In this document: piece by piece, positions 26,801-34,791 of the stretch | Numbering within the stretch: position 1 is the stretch's first letter | How the letters are laid out: each line of letters begins with the position of its first letter | Assembly (NCBI GenBank): GCA_022562275.1 | Contig: JADFPP010000005.1 | Coordinates: forward strand, 1-64,000 | From: Bacteroidota bacterium | GTDB lineage: Bacteria > Bacteroidota > Ignavibacteria > Ignavibacteriales > Ignavibacteriaceae | Direction of reading: 5' to 3' | Length of the DNA stretch: 64,000 bases | Translations under genes and position numbers: made by a program | The notes under the pieces: model-generated | Database searches by the model: none | Seen by the model: only the letters and a program-made list of their open reading frames with translations | What the model was told of the DNA's origin: nothing

Positions 26801-28431
26801 TTTAATCCTTTGGGCATTTGGGTTAAATTATTATTCACTAAAGCTTCACAGAATTTTTTTAGGAACAGAGGATTATTAAACTCCGGGACTAATAAAGGTA
26901 TACTTGGAGTTTCAATTTTATAGTAGTCAAAAAAACTTTTTGTTGCATTATATGTGTTATCTGCAAAACCATAATGATTAATTCTAAACAAAACATTATT
27001 ATCAATACTATCAGGAATTACGACTTCTTCATAAGAAGATCTTACGCTGATTATTAGTCTTAGGTGCTTATATCGTTCTATTTTTCTTAATAACCCTGAT
27101 AGATATTTTTTCCAAATCTGTTTACCTTCTCCTTCATTCAAGGCATCTATTATAATAAAACCTAAAGAATTATTTGCTTCGGCACTAGAATTCAACGAAC
27201 CGAGAAATTCATTAAATGTATCGCATTTGATATCTAAAAATGAAATAATTTGTTTGAAAGGATCAGAGTTATTAAAATGTTCCCCTAATAAAACAATACT
27301 TGGTCTATTTTTTTCTGTTCTTATTTTAGCAACATCACACAACAGATGTGTTTTACCTATACCTGCTTTGCCAATAATTAACAAGCTGTTATGATTAGAT
27401 GCTGTTGAGCAATCAGACTCAATAAAATCTTTTAGCTCTACTAATGCAGAAATTAATTTTCTTAACTTATGTGTAGTATAACTAAATATTCCTTCCCCTC
27501 TGCTTGGATCAGTTGATGGATTATTACGATCGTATTCTTCAAGTAAAGATTCTAAATTCCAAATAAACTCATTACAAGTAAGAATTTTTTGACTTAATGA
27601 TTGGAAATTATAGCAATTATGTTGTGGATTTAAAAATTCTTCTTTGAATAATAAAACTTGATCAATGTATGTTTTTAACTGATCATATTTTTCTAAAAAT
27701 TTTATTTTCAAATTCTTACCATGAATATCTTCGTATTTTATTTTAATCTCACCAAAGAATCTTTCATACTCTGTATATAAATATTCTGTTCGACCAAGAC
27801 CCTCAAAAACTTTACTAATATCTAATTCAACATTTAATTCAGAAGTATATCGTGGCTCTGCATAAACTATTGCATCAGCCAATTTCTCCTTGTACCAATC
27901 ATTTGAAAAATATTCTTCATTAAACCAGAAAAACCTTCTACCTCTATGTTCCTCTTTACTCAATCTCTCAAAAATTTGATGATTTCCCCAAAATATAAAA
28001 ACAACCTTCCTTCTTTTTCGTGCTGCCCATCCTTCCCATTTTTTAACACGGTCTTTCCATTTCTTCGCAAATGATTTCTGGTCAGGAATTCGACCATCAG
28101 GTTTATCTAGCGGAAGGCATATATAATATTTTTTTAATTTGGGATGTTTGGTTAACGCTGTTTTTACACTTAAATCAATTTCTGCCCATTGATTTGGATT
28201 AGGTATATTTTCAAAAAATTTTGCTTGCCATCCCCATTCACTTTTATTAGGCAAAGTCCAATAACATTCTATTCCTGCGTCAGGAGTTCCTTTTCTTTCA
28301 AAGACTGATCCCTCAGGTATATTCTCTTCATAATCAGCTAACTGACAACATAATTCTTCAAAAGCATTATTTCGAGAATTATGAAATGACCTTAAGTATT
28401 TCCAATTGTAATCCATTTTTTTACTAAGCAC
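23872..28431 (-). CDS. Avs-like nuclease-STAND NTPase (predicted anti-phage sensor)
   Basis: A 1519-residue multidomain protein. Residues about 20-75 form a PD-(D/E)XK nuclease-like module: FEELCCQL, VFERKGTPDAGIECY with Asp51, and WQAKFF with Gln69-Ala-Lys71. Residues about 345-520 are a STAND/NACHT-type ATPase with Walker A GKAGIGKT (354-361), Walker B FIIIDALNEG (425-434) and RLIISVRSS. The remaining roughly 950 residues are helical and WD/Trp-rich, without repeats I can name. Nuclease-STAND-long sensor is the layout of Avs (AVAST) proteins, which sense phage proteins and cleave DNA. The start may be the GTG at 28431 or the ATG five codons in. It stands alone, with no partner gene beside it. 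Confidence 0.8.
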   Translation of the reverse strand: MLSKKMDYNWKYLRSFHNSRNNAFEELCCQLADYEENIPEGSVFERKGTPDAGIECYWTLPNKSEWGWQAKFFENIPNPNQWAEIDLSVKTALTKHPKLKKYYICLPLDKPDGRIPDQKSFAKKWKDRVKKWEGWAARKRRKVVFIFWGNHQIFERLSKEEHRGRRFFWFNEEYFSNDWYKEKLADAIVYAEPRYTSELNVELDISKVFEGLGRTEYLYTEYERFFGEIKIKYEDIHGKNLKIKFLEKYDQLKTYIDQVLLFKEEFLNPQHNCYNFQSLSQKILTCNEFIWNLESLLEEYDRNNPSTDPSRGEGIFSYTTHKLRKLISALVELKDFIESDCSTASNHNSLLIIGKAGIGKTHLLCDVAKIRTEKNRPSIVLLGEHFNNSDPFKQIISFLDIKCDTFNEFLGSLNSSAEANNSLGFIIIDALNEGEGKQIWKKYLSGLLRKIERYKHLRLIISVRSSYEEVVIPDSIDNNVLFRINHYGFADNTYNATKSFFDYYKIETPSIPLLVPEFNNPLFLKKFCEALVNNNLTQMPKGLNGISQIFDFYMSSVNKKLSDSLSFDEKDLLVNKAIERFVEELVSSQGFYLPRDTAKKVIDKFLNFNKYEDSLFRNLLHENVIHESRFYIGDGEYEDGISLSYEKFTDHYKAKLYLKKYLDVQKFKNSFIKDSVLGELLKDENACWFNKGLIESFSVQIPEILNTELVELIPELKIFRPVKEAFIDSLVWREHKCFTKITDKYINDYIIGDNEYFNEFLNTLLLISSYPDHPFNGNRLHDYLMNHKMPQRDAFWSTFLFNEYENQSSVDRIIDWAWNNEDLHPYDDESLFLICKTLCWFFTTSHRFVRDRATKALVNVLTYKTHFYIRLLEDFKAIDDMYVLERIFASIYGAVLRNPEKSNLKKISEFIYDWQFKEGNPIPNILLQDYARGIIDCAIRNNISLNIDSKKIEPPYNSKWPERIPSEKLLQSKYYVENPKSDEDFSQNFLYSSVMDSSDFARYIIGTNWHTFKWSNKRLNKKNKLTKKERYNNFLNSLTTREKEKWDDFEKSYHIIKAAQDLDFEKRKKHYKQVLSDKKLKAFQQLIEKEIIKTFRGVKRKEIIEFILPYIRSSNFYDDESSFDLKIAQRFILNRVFQLGWEKESFGTFDRYSSRGAYGRGTSKPERIGKKYQWLAYYEFLARVADNFEYRKDSWSHEDKYEGTWQGFLRNIDPSNLLKQSFAEDWRIKSNPWWVSENYKDWNIGNNLTWIKSSNDIPNGKNLIGVEKPDDSEWLVLEGFYRWEEPTPPDKDHSKIPKKELNLFVNSYFIHKLEKDKIIKWAKKQNWYGRWMPESHDQTRIFLGEFFNSKAFDFHNIPYYNHDGWTKPRNNGEYNFYVSSDQYLQETGYDCSIDDSIRLYLPSELIVKEMKLHWKGDEGHYYNSAGDLVAFDPSTKEKGPSCLLINKKLFTEFLSKSNYEILWTVAGEKYILGPTYGPNLRYEGRLQINGAYCLFDDKLTGKLYTHFEPPQHNRGSKSK

Positions 28432-28665
28432 TCATCTATTAATTGGGGTTTTTATTATTCGCACATAATTACCTATGAAAGATATAAATTAACTGACATT
28501 CTAGCGACCAATGAGAAGTAAATGTTGTTATATTAAGTTATGCTATTTCTTAAACTAAATTTCTGCATCAAGAAATTCACATATACTTTTAATTGAGAAT
28601 AAAAATTATATTTAAATAGTTATTATATTTTTTTGAAATCTAAGTTACTATTTAAGAGGTTTAAA

Positions 28666-29709
28666 ATGGCTGAGAAAAAAGATTTCTTAAAAGATAAAAT
28701 CGAACATATAGATATTAAAGAGCACAATGTAGTGCCGTTAGTTGATGCCATGAAAAACATGGCATTCTCAGCACGTGATCTCAACAATGCAGCAAGAATT
28801 TACGATAGAATGATAAGCGATAAAAATTGTACAATTATTTTAACCCTTGCCGGTAGTTTGTTCTCTGCAGGATTAAAGAAAATTGTTTACGATATGATAA
28901 TGAATAACATGGTTGATGTAATCGTATCTACAGGGGCGTTAATGATAGACCAGGATTTTTTTGAGGCATTAGGATTTAGACATTACAAGGGAACTCCTTC
29001 CGTTGATGATAATGAATTGCGTGATCTACACATTGACAGAATATACGATACGTTTATTGATGAGGATGAACTGAGAATTTGCGATGATACTTGTGCAAAG
29101 ATATTCAACAGTATGAAACCAAAACCATATTCATCACGCGAGTATATTATTGAGTTTGGCAAGTATCTGGAAGAAAACGGCGGCCCGAAAGTAAATGATT
29201 CAGTAATATGGGCAGTGTACAAAAAGAATGTACCCGTTTTCGTTCCTGCTTTTTCAGATTGCTCGGCAGGATTCGGTTTTATAGTTCATCAAACGGAAAA
29301 TCCGGTTTCACATGTTTCGGTTGATTCGGCAAAAGACTTTTTAGAATTAACAAAGATAAAACTCGCATCCAAAGAAACGGGAATATTCATGGTTGGCGGC
29401 GGTGTGCCGAAGAACTTTACACAGGATATTGTTGTTGCTGCAGACATCTTAAAAAAAGATACCCCGATGCATAAGTATGCAGTTCAAATTACAGTTGCTG
29501 ATGAAAGAGACGGCGCACTTTCAAGTTCAACGTTAAAAGAAGCAAGCAGTTGGGGAAAAGTAGAAACGACGTATGAGCAAATGGTATACTCCGAAGCAAC
29601 AATTGCTCTGCCTTTGGTAGTGGGATATGCTTATCACAAAGGAAGCTGGATGGAAAGAAAATCGAAAGAATTTCAGAAGTTATTTAAAAGTGTAAGTGAA
29701 TTGGTTTAA
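28666..29709 (+). CDS. Deoxyhypusine synthase-like protein
   Basis: A 347-residue protein of the deoxyhypusine synthase family. Family regions include TLAGSLFSAGLKKIVYDMI, VSTGALMIDQDFFEALG, FVPAFSDCSAGFGF, GGGVPKNFTQDI, and SSTLKEASSWGKV with the Lys that forms the enamine intermediate in the eukaryotic enzyme. Bacteria lack eIF5A, so bacterial members are thought to act on polyamines, for example as homospermidine synthases; the substrate here is unknown. I use the ATG at 28666, which has AAGAGG upstream, rather than the ATG at 28633. The stop codon touches repeat copy B. Confidence 0.85.
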   Translation: MAEKKDFLKDKIEHIDIKEHNVVPLVDAMKNMAFSARDLNNAARIYDRMISDKNCTIILTLAGSLFSAGLKKIVYDMIMNNMVDVIVSTGALMIDQDFFEALGFRHYKGTPSVDDNELRDLHIDRIYDTFIDEDELRICDDTCAKIFNSMKPKPYSSREYIIEFGKYLEENGGPKVNDSVIWAVYKKNVPVFVPAFSDCSAGFGFIVHQTENPVSHVSVDSAKDFLELTKIKLASKETGIFMVGGGVPKNFTQDIVVAADILKKDTPMHKYAVQITVADERDGALSSSTLKEASSWGKVETTYEQMVYSEATIALPLVVGYAYHKGSWMERKSKEFQKLFKSVSELV

Positions 29710-29782
29710 TTAGTGTTAATTCGTGAAATTAGTGGCAGAAACTATTAGCCACTAATTACACCAATTTTCACGAATTATCACT
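29710..29782. repeat. Dispersed palindromic repeat, copy B (between convergent genes)
   Basis: The left arm 29710-29736 and right arm 29748-29782 are inverted copies sharing ATTCGTG and ATTAGTGGC units. The right arm has one extra unit of 9 bases (ATTGGTGTA). The repeat begins at the base after the stop of the DHS-like gene, and its right arm supplies the last codons and stop of the glycosyltransferase gene on the other strand. Confidence 0.9.
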
Positions 29783-30538
29783 CTTCAAATTCCACATTGC
29801 CCTTAGCTTAAAGTACTTTATAACAGGATATAAAGAAGAAAAAAACGCCCACAAAAACCCTTGTGTCCCGTTTAGAAAATTTCTGTACACAAAATAATTT
29901 TTGAAAAAATAGATAGGGAATCCAAATATTATTACTGCTGCACTTCTCCCATTTTTACCATCATCAAAAAGAATTTGAGCAGACTTTGTTGTATATGAAT
30001 TAAACTTTTCAAAATATTGATCAATACTTGAATAACTGTAATGATAAAGTATTCCTTTTAATTTAACAGTGGAACCATTCAGTTCGACTTTTTCGTGAAT
30101 TTTATTGCTGTTAAAGTTTCCAAATTTTCTATTAAACAAACGTAAATGATATTCTTTGCTCTCCCTTCCATATTTAAATCTCTTGCCCAAAAAGACAAGT
30201 GAACGTGGTAAACAGAATCCATTATAATTAATTTCATCTTTACTAAAAATAGATTCTATCTCATTTTTAAGATTAACCGAAACCACCTCGTCGGCATCAA
30301 TATTCAATATCCAATTATTTTTTGCTAATGATACAGCATAACTTTTTTGCCCGCCGTAGCCCTTAAATTCCCTATTAAAAATTTTACAATCGAATTCTTT
30401 ACAAATATCAATGGTTTTATCTTCACTGCCGGAATCAACAACAATAATTTCATCACACCAGCTAACAGCTTCTAAAGTTTTGCGGATATTCTCTTCTTCG
30501 TTTAGAGTAATAATAACACAACTGATATTTACAGACAT
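29768..30538 (-). CDS. Family 2 glycosyltransferase (WaaE-like)
   Basis: A 256-residue cytoplasmic or membrane-associated GT2 enzyme. It has the N-terminal SCVIITLNEEENI, the nucleotide-binding IIVVDSGSEDKTIDIC, and the DxD-like ILNIDADEVV. A C-terminal hydrophobic segment near FGFPIYFFKNYFVYRN is typical of LPS-core WaaE-like enzymes. Its final residues (SDNS) and stop lie in palindromic repeat copy B. Confidence 0.88.
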   Translation of the reverse strand: MSVNISCVIITLNEEENIRKTLEAVSWCDEIIVVDSGSEDKTIDICKEFDCKIFNREFKGYGGQKSYAVSLAKNNWILNIDADEVVSVNLKNEIESIFSKDEINYNGFCLPRSLVFLGKRFKYGRESKEYHLRLFNRKFGNFNSNKIHEKVELNGSTVKLKGILYHYSYSSIDQYFEKFNSYTTKSAQILFDDGKNGRSAAVIIFGFPIYFFKNYFVYRNFLNGTQGFLWAFFSSLYPVIKYFKLRAMWNLKSDNS

Positions 30539-30706
30539 AATTAAAATATTCGTTTTATAATAAACGAATCTAATAAATTAATTTTGATGATAGAAGTAAT
30601 TAATATTGTTTATAAAACATTTGGAATCCACCCAAATTATTAAATTGCAGGAATGAACTATCCCGGGTAATTGAAGTTTATTATTTTGGTTCTGTTTAAA
30701 AAGGAT

Positions 30707-32845
30707 TTACTTAAGCAATACTATTTTTTTAGTGATAAAATTAGTGCTTCTCTCCACGGTTACAATATATATACCCGAAGCCAAATTGCTGCCATTGAAA
30801 TTAAATATATAATAACCAGCATCAAATGTATCATCTGCAAGAGTTGTTACAACGCTTCCGAGCATATCGTAAACAATAATTTTGAAATCTGATTTTTTTT
30901 CTAAAGATACCTTAATTTTTGTGGCTGGATTAAACGGATTTGGATACACATCTAAAGCAAATTCTTTCGGTAGAAAACTGATATCCGAAGACAGACCGGT
31001 TACTAAATATTTATATTCATACGCTCCTGCATCCCAGCTGCCACCGTTACCCGTGCTGTCTTGCGGACGGGAAGTACCGATGATATCAAAATTATAACGA
31101 TCAGGCAGGTTAGCACCGATATCTATGGCTGATGATGATGGAAGAAGAGTGTAGACTCCATCATTTGTAAAACGAGTGTTGCCGTTTTTACTTAAGGAAT
31201 CTACGCCGGTGGTATCATGCCAATCGGTTATAGTTGTAAATGTTGTTCCTAAATATCTGCCCCTGAATTCATTGTTAGCGCTCGGCAAGTTATTCCAGTA
31301 TAAATTATTATCGATACTCTTCGATTCCATCCTTGTATTGTTGAAAATTTTGATCTGCCAATTCTCAGCATTAGAAGTTTGGAAGATGTTGTTTCTAACT
31401 TCAACTGTCCCCGGTATATCCTGAGTTATATCTTGTAAATAAAATGCAGCATAATAAGTAGTGCCTGTGTTAGCATCTTTTTTATCAACTGTATTTTCAT
31501 AAATATAACAAGGACCATTTACATTATCTAATATGTTTATACCGTGACTGTTTGAAACAACTACATTATTATAGATCTCAATTCTATCTATGTTAAACTC
31601 TACACCGTTCATATCTTCACTGCCATCCAATTGTATCCCAACACAAATTGGGGCTTCAATGTTCCAATTGAGTATTGTATCAACTGCAGTGTTAACCATA
31701 TTATTTCTAATAACAATATCGTTCATATCTTCAGCCGATCCAAAATTCTGAAGATCGATACCGGTATGGTAACAATTCCAAATTTCATTGTTCTCAACAA
31801 GAACATTTTGAACTACAGAAGTAATGGTTTGAGAATTAATATAAATACCATGAACACCACATTCTCTTATAAAATTATTAATTATTCTAACACTGTCTGC
31901 ACCGCTTCCTTCTGTTCCTTGTCCCTGCATATTAATGGCGTCTCCATTGGCAGGCCAACCTTGTAAAGCACCTTCATTCGGACCAATTCCCATCCACTGA
32001 AATCTGCAATCATCAATAAATGAATCGAAGGCAGTATTAGATATTCTTATTCCGGTAGGGAAAAATTGAAATTCAATATGCTTTATTTTAACCTGATCAT
32101 CATTTCCTACTAACCAAGCACCAGCTGCAATCTGAGGAATATAAACCCCATTATAATACGCTGCCGGATTAGATACTGCATAGACATATAACCTGTAACT
32201 GTTTGGTGATCCAACATTTTGTTCCATACGGAATTCACCTATTGTATCAGCATCAGTAATAGAGGCTTGTCTGCGCCCCCAGGTAGTTACTGGTTGGGTT
32301 TGATTAAAAGTAGATTTAAAAAATACAGTATTCGGTTCCCAGTTTTTCGCTGGATAATTAGTGGTCACATTAAAATCTTCTGATTCAACATCGGTATACC
32401 AAATATCAATATTAGTGCTGCCGTCATTATATTGTGTCCAATCTGCATAGTCACTATAGTCTTGTGTTCCCATAATAATTGGGTGTGCACTCCCATCTAC
32501 ACCACCGTGGCTTCCCGCCGTACATTTATCATCACCTATCCATGTTACAAATCCGTTTGTAGTACCCCTGATAATTACCAGTCTGCTTTTTTTACTGGTA
32601 GACCCTTCCTTCACATAGTAAGTATATCCGTTTTGAATATGAATAACATCTCCATTATCCGGTATATAAATATTGAATGAATTCCATAATCCAATAATAG
32701 TTGTAGGATAATTTGAATCGAGTCCACTGCTATCCTCTATTCCGTGTACATAACATACATACCTATCCTGTGCATTTATTAAAGGTGTACTAAACCACAG
32801 AATAATTAAAGATATAAAAATTAAGAAAGTACCAAAATGGCGCAT
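30707..32845 (-). CDS. Secreted right-handed beta-helix protein with a T9SS sorting domain
   Basis: A 712-residue protein with a signal peptide (residues 1-25, LINAQ). The middle (about 240-520) has regularly spaced strands of parallel beta-helix type (VRIINNFIRECGVHGIYINS, VLVENNEIWNCYHTGIDLQ, IVIRNNMVN), as in pectin-lyase-like folds. The C-terminus is a type A T9SS sorting domain (VYPNPFNPATKIKVSL, IIVYDMLG, ASGIYIVTV, KKIVLLK). It is likely secreted and cell-surface attached, perhaps acting on polysaccharide. No catalytic set is evident. Confidence 0.85.
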   Translation of the reverse strand: MRHFGTFLIFISLIILWFSTPLINAQDRYVCYVHGIEDSSGLDSNYPTTIIGLWNSFNIYIPDNGDVIHIQNGYTYYVKEGSTSKKSRLVIIRGTTNGFVTWIGDDKCTAGSHGGVDGSAHPIIMGTQDYSDYADWTQYNDGSTNIDIWYTDVESEDFNVTTNYPAKNWEPNTVFFKSTFNQTQPVTTWGRRQASITDADTIGEFRMEQNVGSPNSYRLYVYAVSNPAAYYNGVYIPQIAAGAWLVGNDDQVKIKHIEFQFFPTGIRISNTAFDSFIDDCRFQWMGIGPNEGALQGWPANGDAINMQGQGTEGSGADSVRIINNFIRECGVHGIYINSQTITSVVQNVLVENNEIWNCYHTGIDLQNFGSAEDMNDIVIRNNMVNTAVDTILNWNIEAPICVGIQLDGSEDMNGVEFNIDRIEIYNNVVVSNSHGINILDNVNGPCYIYENTVDKKDANTGTTYYAAFYLQDITQDIPGTVEVRNNIFQTSNAENWQIKIFNNTRMESKSIDNNLYWNNLPSANNEFRGRYLGTTFTTITDWHDTTGVDSLSKNGNTRFTNDGVYTLLPSSSAIDIGANLPDRYNFDIIGTSRPQDSTGNGGSWDAGAYEYKYLVTGLSSDISFLPKEFALDVYPNPFNPATKIKVSLEKKSDFKIIVYDMLGSVVTTLADDTFDAGYYIFNFNGSNLASGIYIVTVERSTNFITKKIVLLK

Positions 32846-33102
32846 AATTATAATCTCATTGTTCTAAGAATTTATTTATTAGTATATAAGTGGGTTTATG
32901 AATTAACAGTATAAAATAATAATATTCAGGATATATGAAAGGTAAAATAAAAAGATATTGTACATTATATGTAAAAATTTTAAATATTATCATTCAGCAG
33001 GCAGGGCAAAATTACTACGTCTGAACTCTAAATTTTGTATTTTATTATCTAATAGATGAAATTAACTATCATATTATTCAAAATTATTGAAACGAAAATA
33101 AA

Positions 33103-34443
33103 ATGAGGATTGTAATTGCGGGAATTGGTGATGTCGGTTATCATCTTGCCAAGGAACTTTCCAGCGAATCGCACGATATTATTGCAATTGATAAAAATCA
33201 ACAGCGACTCTCCCGTATTGATTCGATGGTAGATATATTAACTATTACCGGTTCAGCAACTTCTTTGGGAATCTTAAAAGAGGCTAAGACAAATGAAGCT
33301 GATTTATTTGTTGCAGTTACATCATCTGAAGAAGTGAATATTACTGCCGCTATACTTGCAAAAAAAATAGGTGCAAATAAAACAATAGCACGCATCGCAA
33401 ATGCTGAGTATCTCTCAAATGATTCTGATGTTAATTTCAAAGAACTTGGTATTGATTTTATGATATACCCGGAAGAACTTGCTGCACAGGAAACAGTAAA
33501 TCTAATTAAAAGAACCGCTGCAACAGATATACTTGAGTTTGAGGGTGGGATGCTATCAGTCATGGGATTAAAATTGGATAAAAACTCCCCGGTTATTGGT
33601 AAAACGTTAACAGAAATCGTTCATGAGTACCCTAACATTGATTTCCGCATTGTTGCCATATACAGAAATTTCAAAACGATTATACCATCAGGCAAGGATA
33701 GGTTCCTGGCAAATGACCAGGTGTTTGTAATTACAAAGCCGGAAGGTATTGACATGATACTGAAGCTTGCCGGAAAAGAAAATTTGAAGTTTGATAATAT
33801 AATGATACTTGGCGGAAGTAAGATAGGCAGAAGAGCTGCGGAGCTATTACAAAAGGAAATGACAATAAAATTAATTGAATCTAATGAAGATAAAACACTA
33901 TCGTTGGCAGAGGATCTTTCAGACACATTAATTATTCACGGCGATGGACGCGATATTGATCTTCTTGCACAGGAAGGAATAATAGATGTCGATGCATTTA
34001 TTGCAGTCACCGACGATGCAGAAACCAACATCATCTCTTGCCTGATGGCAAAACATTTAGGAGTTAAAAAAGCAATTGCTCTTGTTGATAAAGCAGATTA
34101 CGTTCCTCTTACACAAACAATCGGTTTAGACTCGTTAATTAATAAAAAACTAATCGCTGCAACTAATATATTACAGTTTATCCGTAGAGGAGAAGTTATT
34201 GCTCAAACCACCTTAGAGGGAATAGATGCACAACTATTTGAATATATTGCACAGTCTAATTCTCCAATAACAAAAAAAGCTGTAAAAGATATTGGTTTCC
34301 CAAAAGAGGCAATAATCGGTGGTGTAATCCGGGGTAAGGAGAGTTTTATTGCAGTGGGTAATTCACAAATTAAGCCCAACGATAAAGTAGTGATTTTCTC
34401 TTTACCCGGCGGTGTTAAGAAGATTGAAAAATTTTTTAAGTAA
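33103..34443 (+). CDS. trkA: Trk potassium uptake regulator TrkA
   Basis: A 446-residue peripheral subunit that binds NAD(H) and gates TrkH. It has two RCK units. The first starts VIAGIGDVGYHLAKELSSESHDIIAIDKN. The second starts near residue 227 (IMILGGSKIGRRAAELL) and has the Asp-rich FIAVTDDAETNIISCLMAK. A TrkA-C domain follows each. It lies two bases before the TrkH-like small gene, in the same operon. Confidence 0.95.
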   Translation: MRIVIAGIGDVGYHLAKELSSESHDIIAIDKNQQRLSRIDSMVDILTITGSATSLGILKEAKTNEADLFVAVTSSEEVNITAAILAKKIGANKTIARIANAEYLSNDSDVNFKELGIDFMIYPEELAAQETVNLIKRTAATDILEFEGGMLSVMGLKLDKNSPVIGKTLTEIVHEYPNIDFRIVAIYRNFKTIIPSGKDRFLANDQVFVITKPEGIDMILKLAGKENLKFDNIMILGGSKIGRRAAELLQKEMTIKLIESNEDKTLSLAEDLSDTLIIHGDGRDIDLLAQEGIIDVDAFIAVTDDAETNIISCLMAKHLGVKKAIALVDKADYVPLTQTIGLDSLINKKLIAATNILQFIRRGEVIAQTTLEGIDAQLFEYIAQSNSPITKKAVKDIGFPKEAIIGGVIRGKESFIAVGNSQIKPNDKVVIFSLPGGVKKIEKFFK

Positions 34444-34445
34444 TA

Positions 34446-34772
34446 ATGAACCTAAGAGCGATTCTCAAGATAATAGGTTTCTTACTGCTGCTTATAGGTT
34501 TATTTATGTTAACCGGTACTCCTTTCTCACTGTATTATGGTGGTGATGACATCCCCGCACTTCTGAAATCAGGATTGGATACATTTTTGGTTGGGTTGTT
34601 TTTATGGGTTACAAATAAAAATGATAGGGGAGAAGAAATAACTAAAAGAAACGTGTATCTTATTGTATCAGCAGGTTGGATATTTGCTTCACTTTTTGGC
34701 TTTCTTTCCCTCATTTTAGAAAAAGTAACGGATAAGTTTTTTTTAACTAACTTTATTGGGTTAATTCACTAA
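34446..34772 (+). CDS. Truncated TrkH-like membrane protein (partial duplicate)
   Basis: A 108-residue protein whose first 85 or so residues align with the start of the adjacent full-length TrkH (KIIGFLLLLIGLFMLTGTPF against KIIGFLLMLTGVFMMFGIPF, then FSLYYGGDD against FSIYYQTDD, then YLIVSAGWIFASLFG against YLIVTLGWVFMSLFG). It has three predicted membrane segments and no selectivity-filter loop. It is probably the leftover of a tandem duplication, but the frame is intact and lies between trkA and trkH, so a small accessory subunit cannot be excluded. Confidence 0.7.
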   Translation: MNLRAILKIIGFLLLLIGLFMLTGTPFSLYYGGDDIPALLKSGLDTFLVGLFLWVTNKNDRGEEITKRNVYLIVSAGWIFASLFGFLSLILEKVTDKFFLTNFIGLIH

Positions 34773-34791
34773 GAATTATTTTAGGGATTAA

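Noticed and set aside
32846-33102. Divergent gap between the beta-helix gene and trkA
   Set aside because: It must hold promoters, but no exact TTG-N20-TAnnTTTG match was found on either strand.
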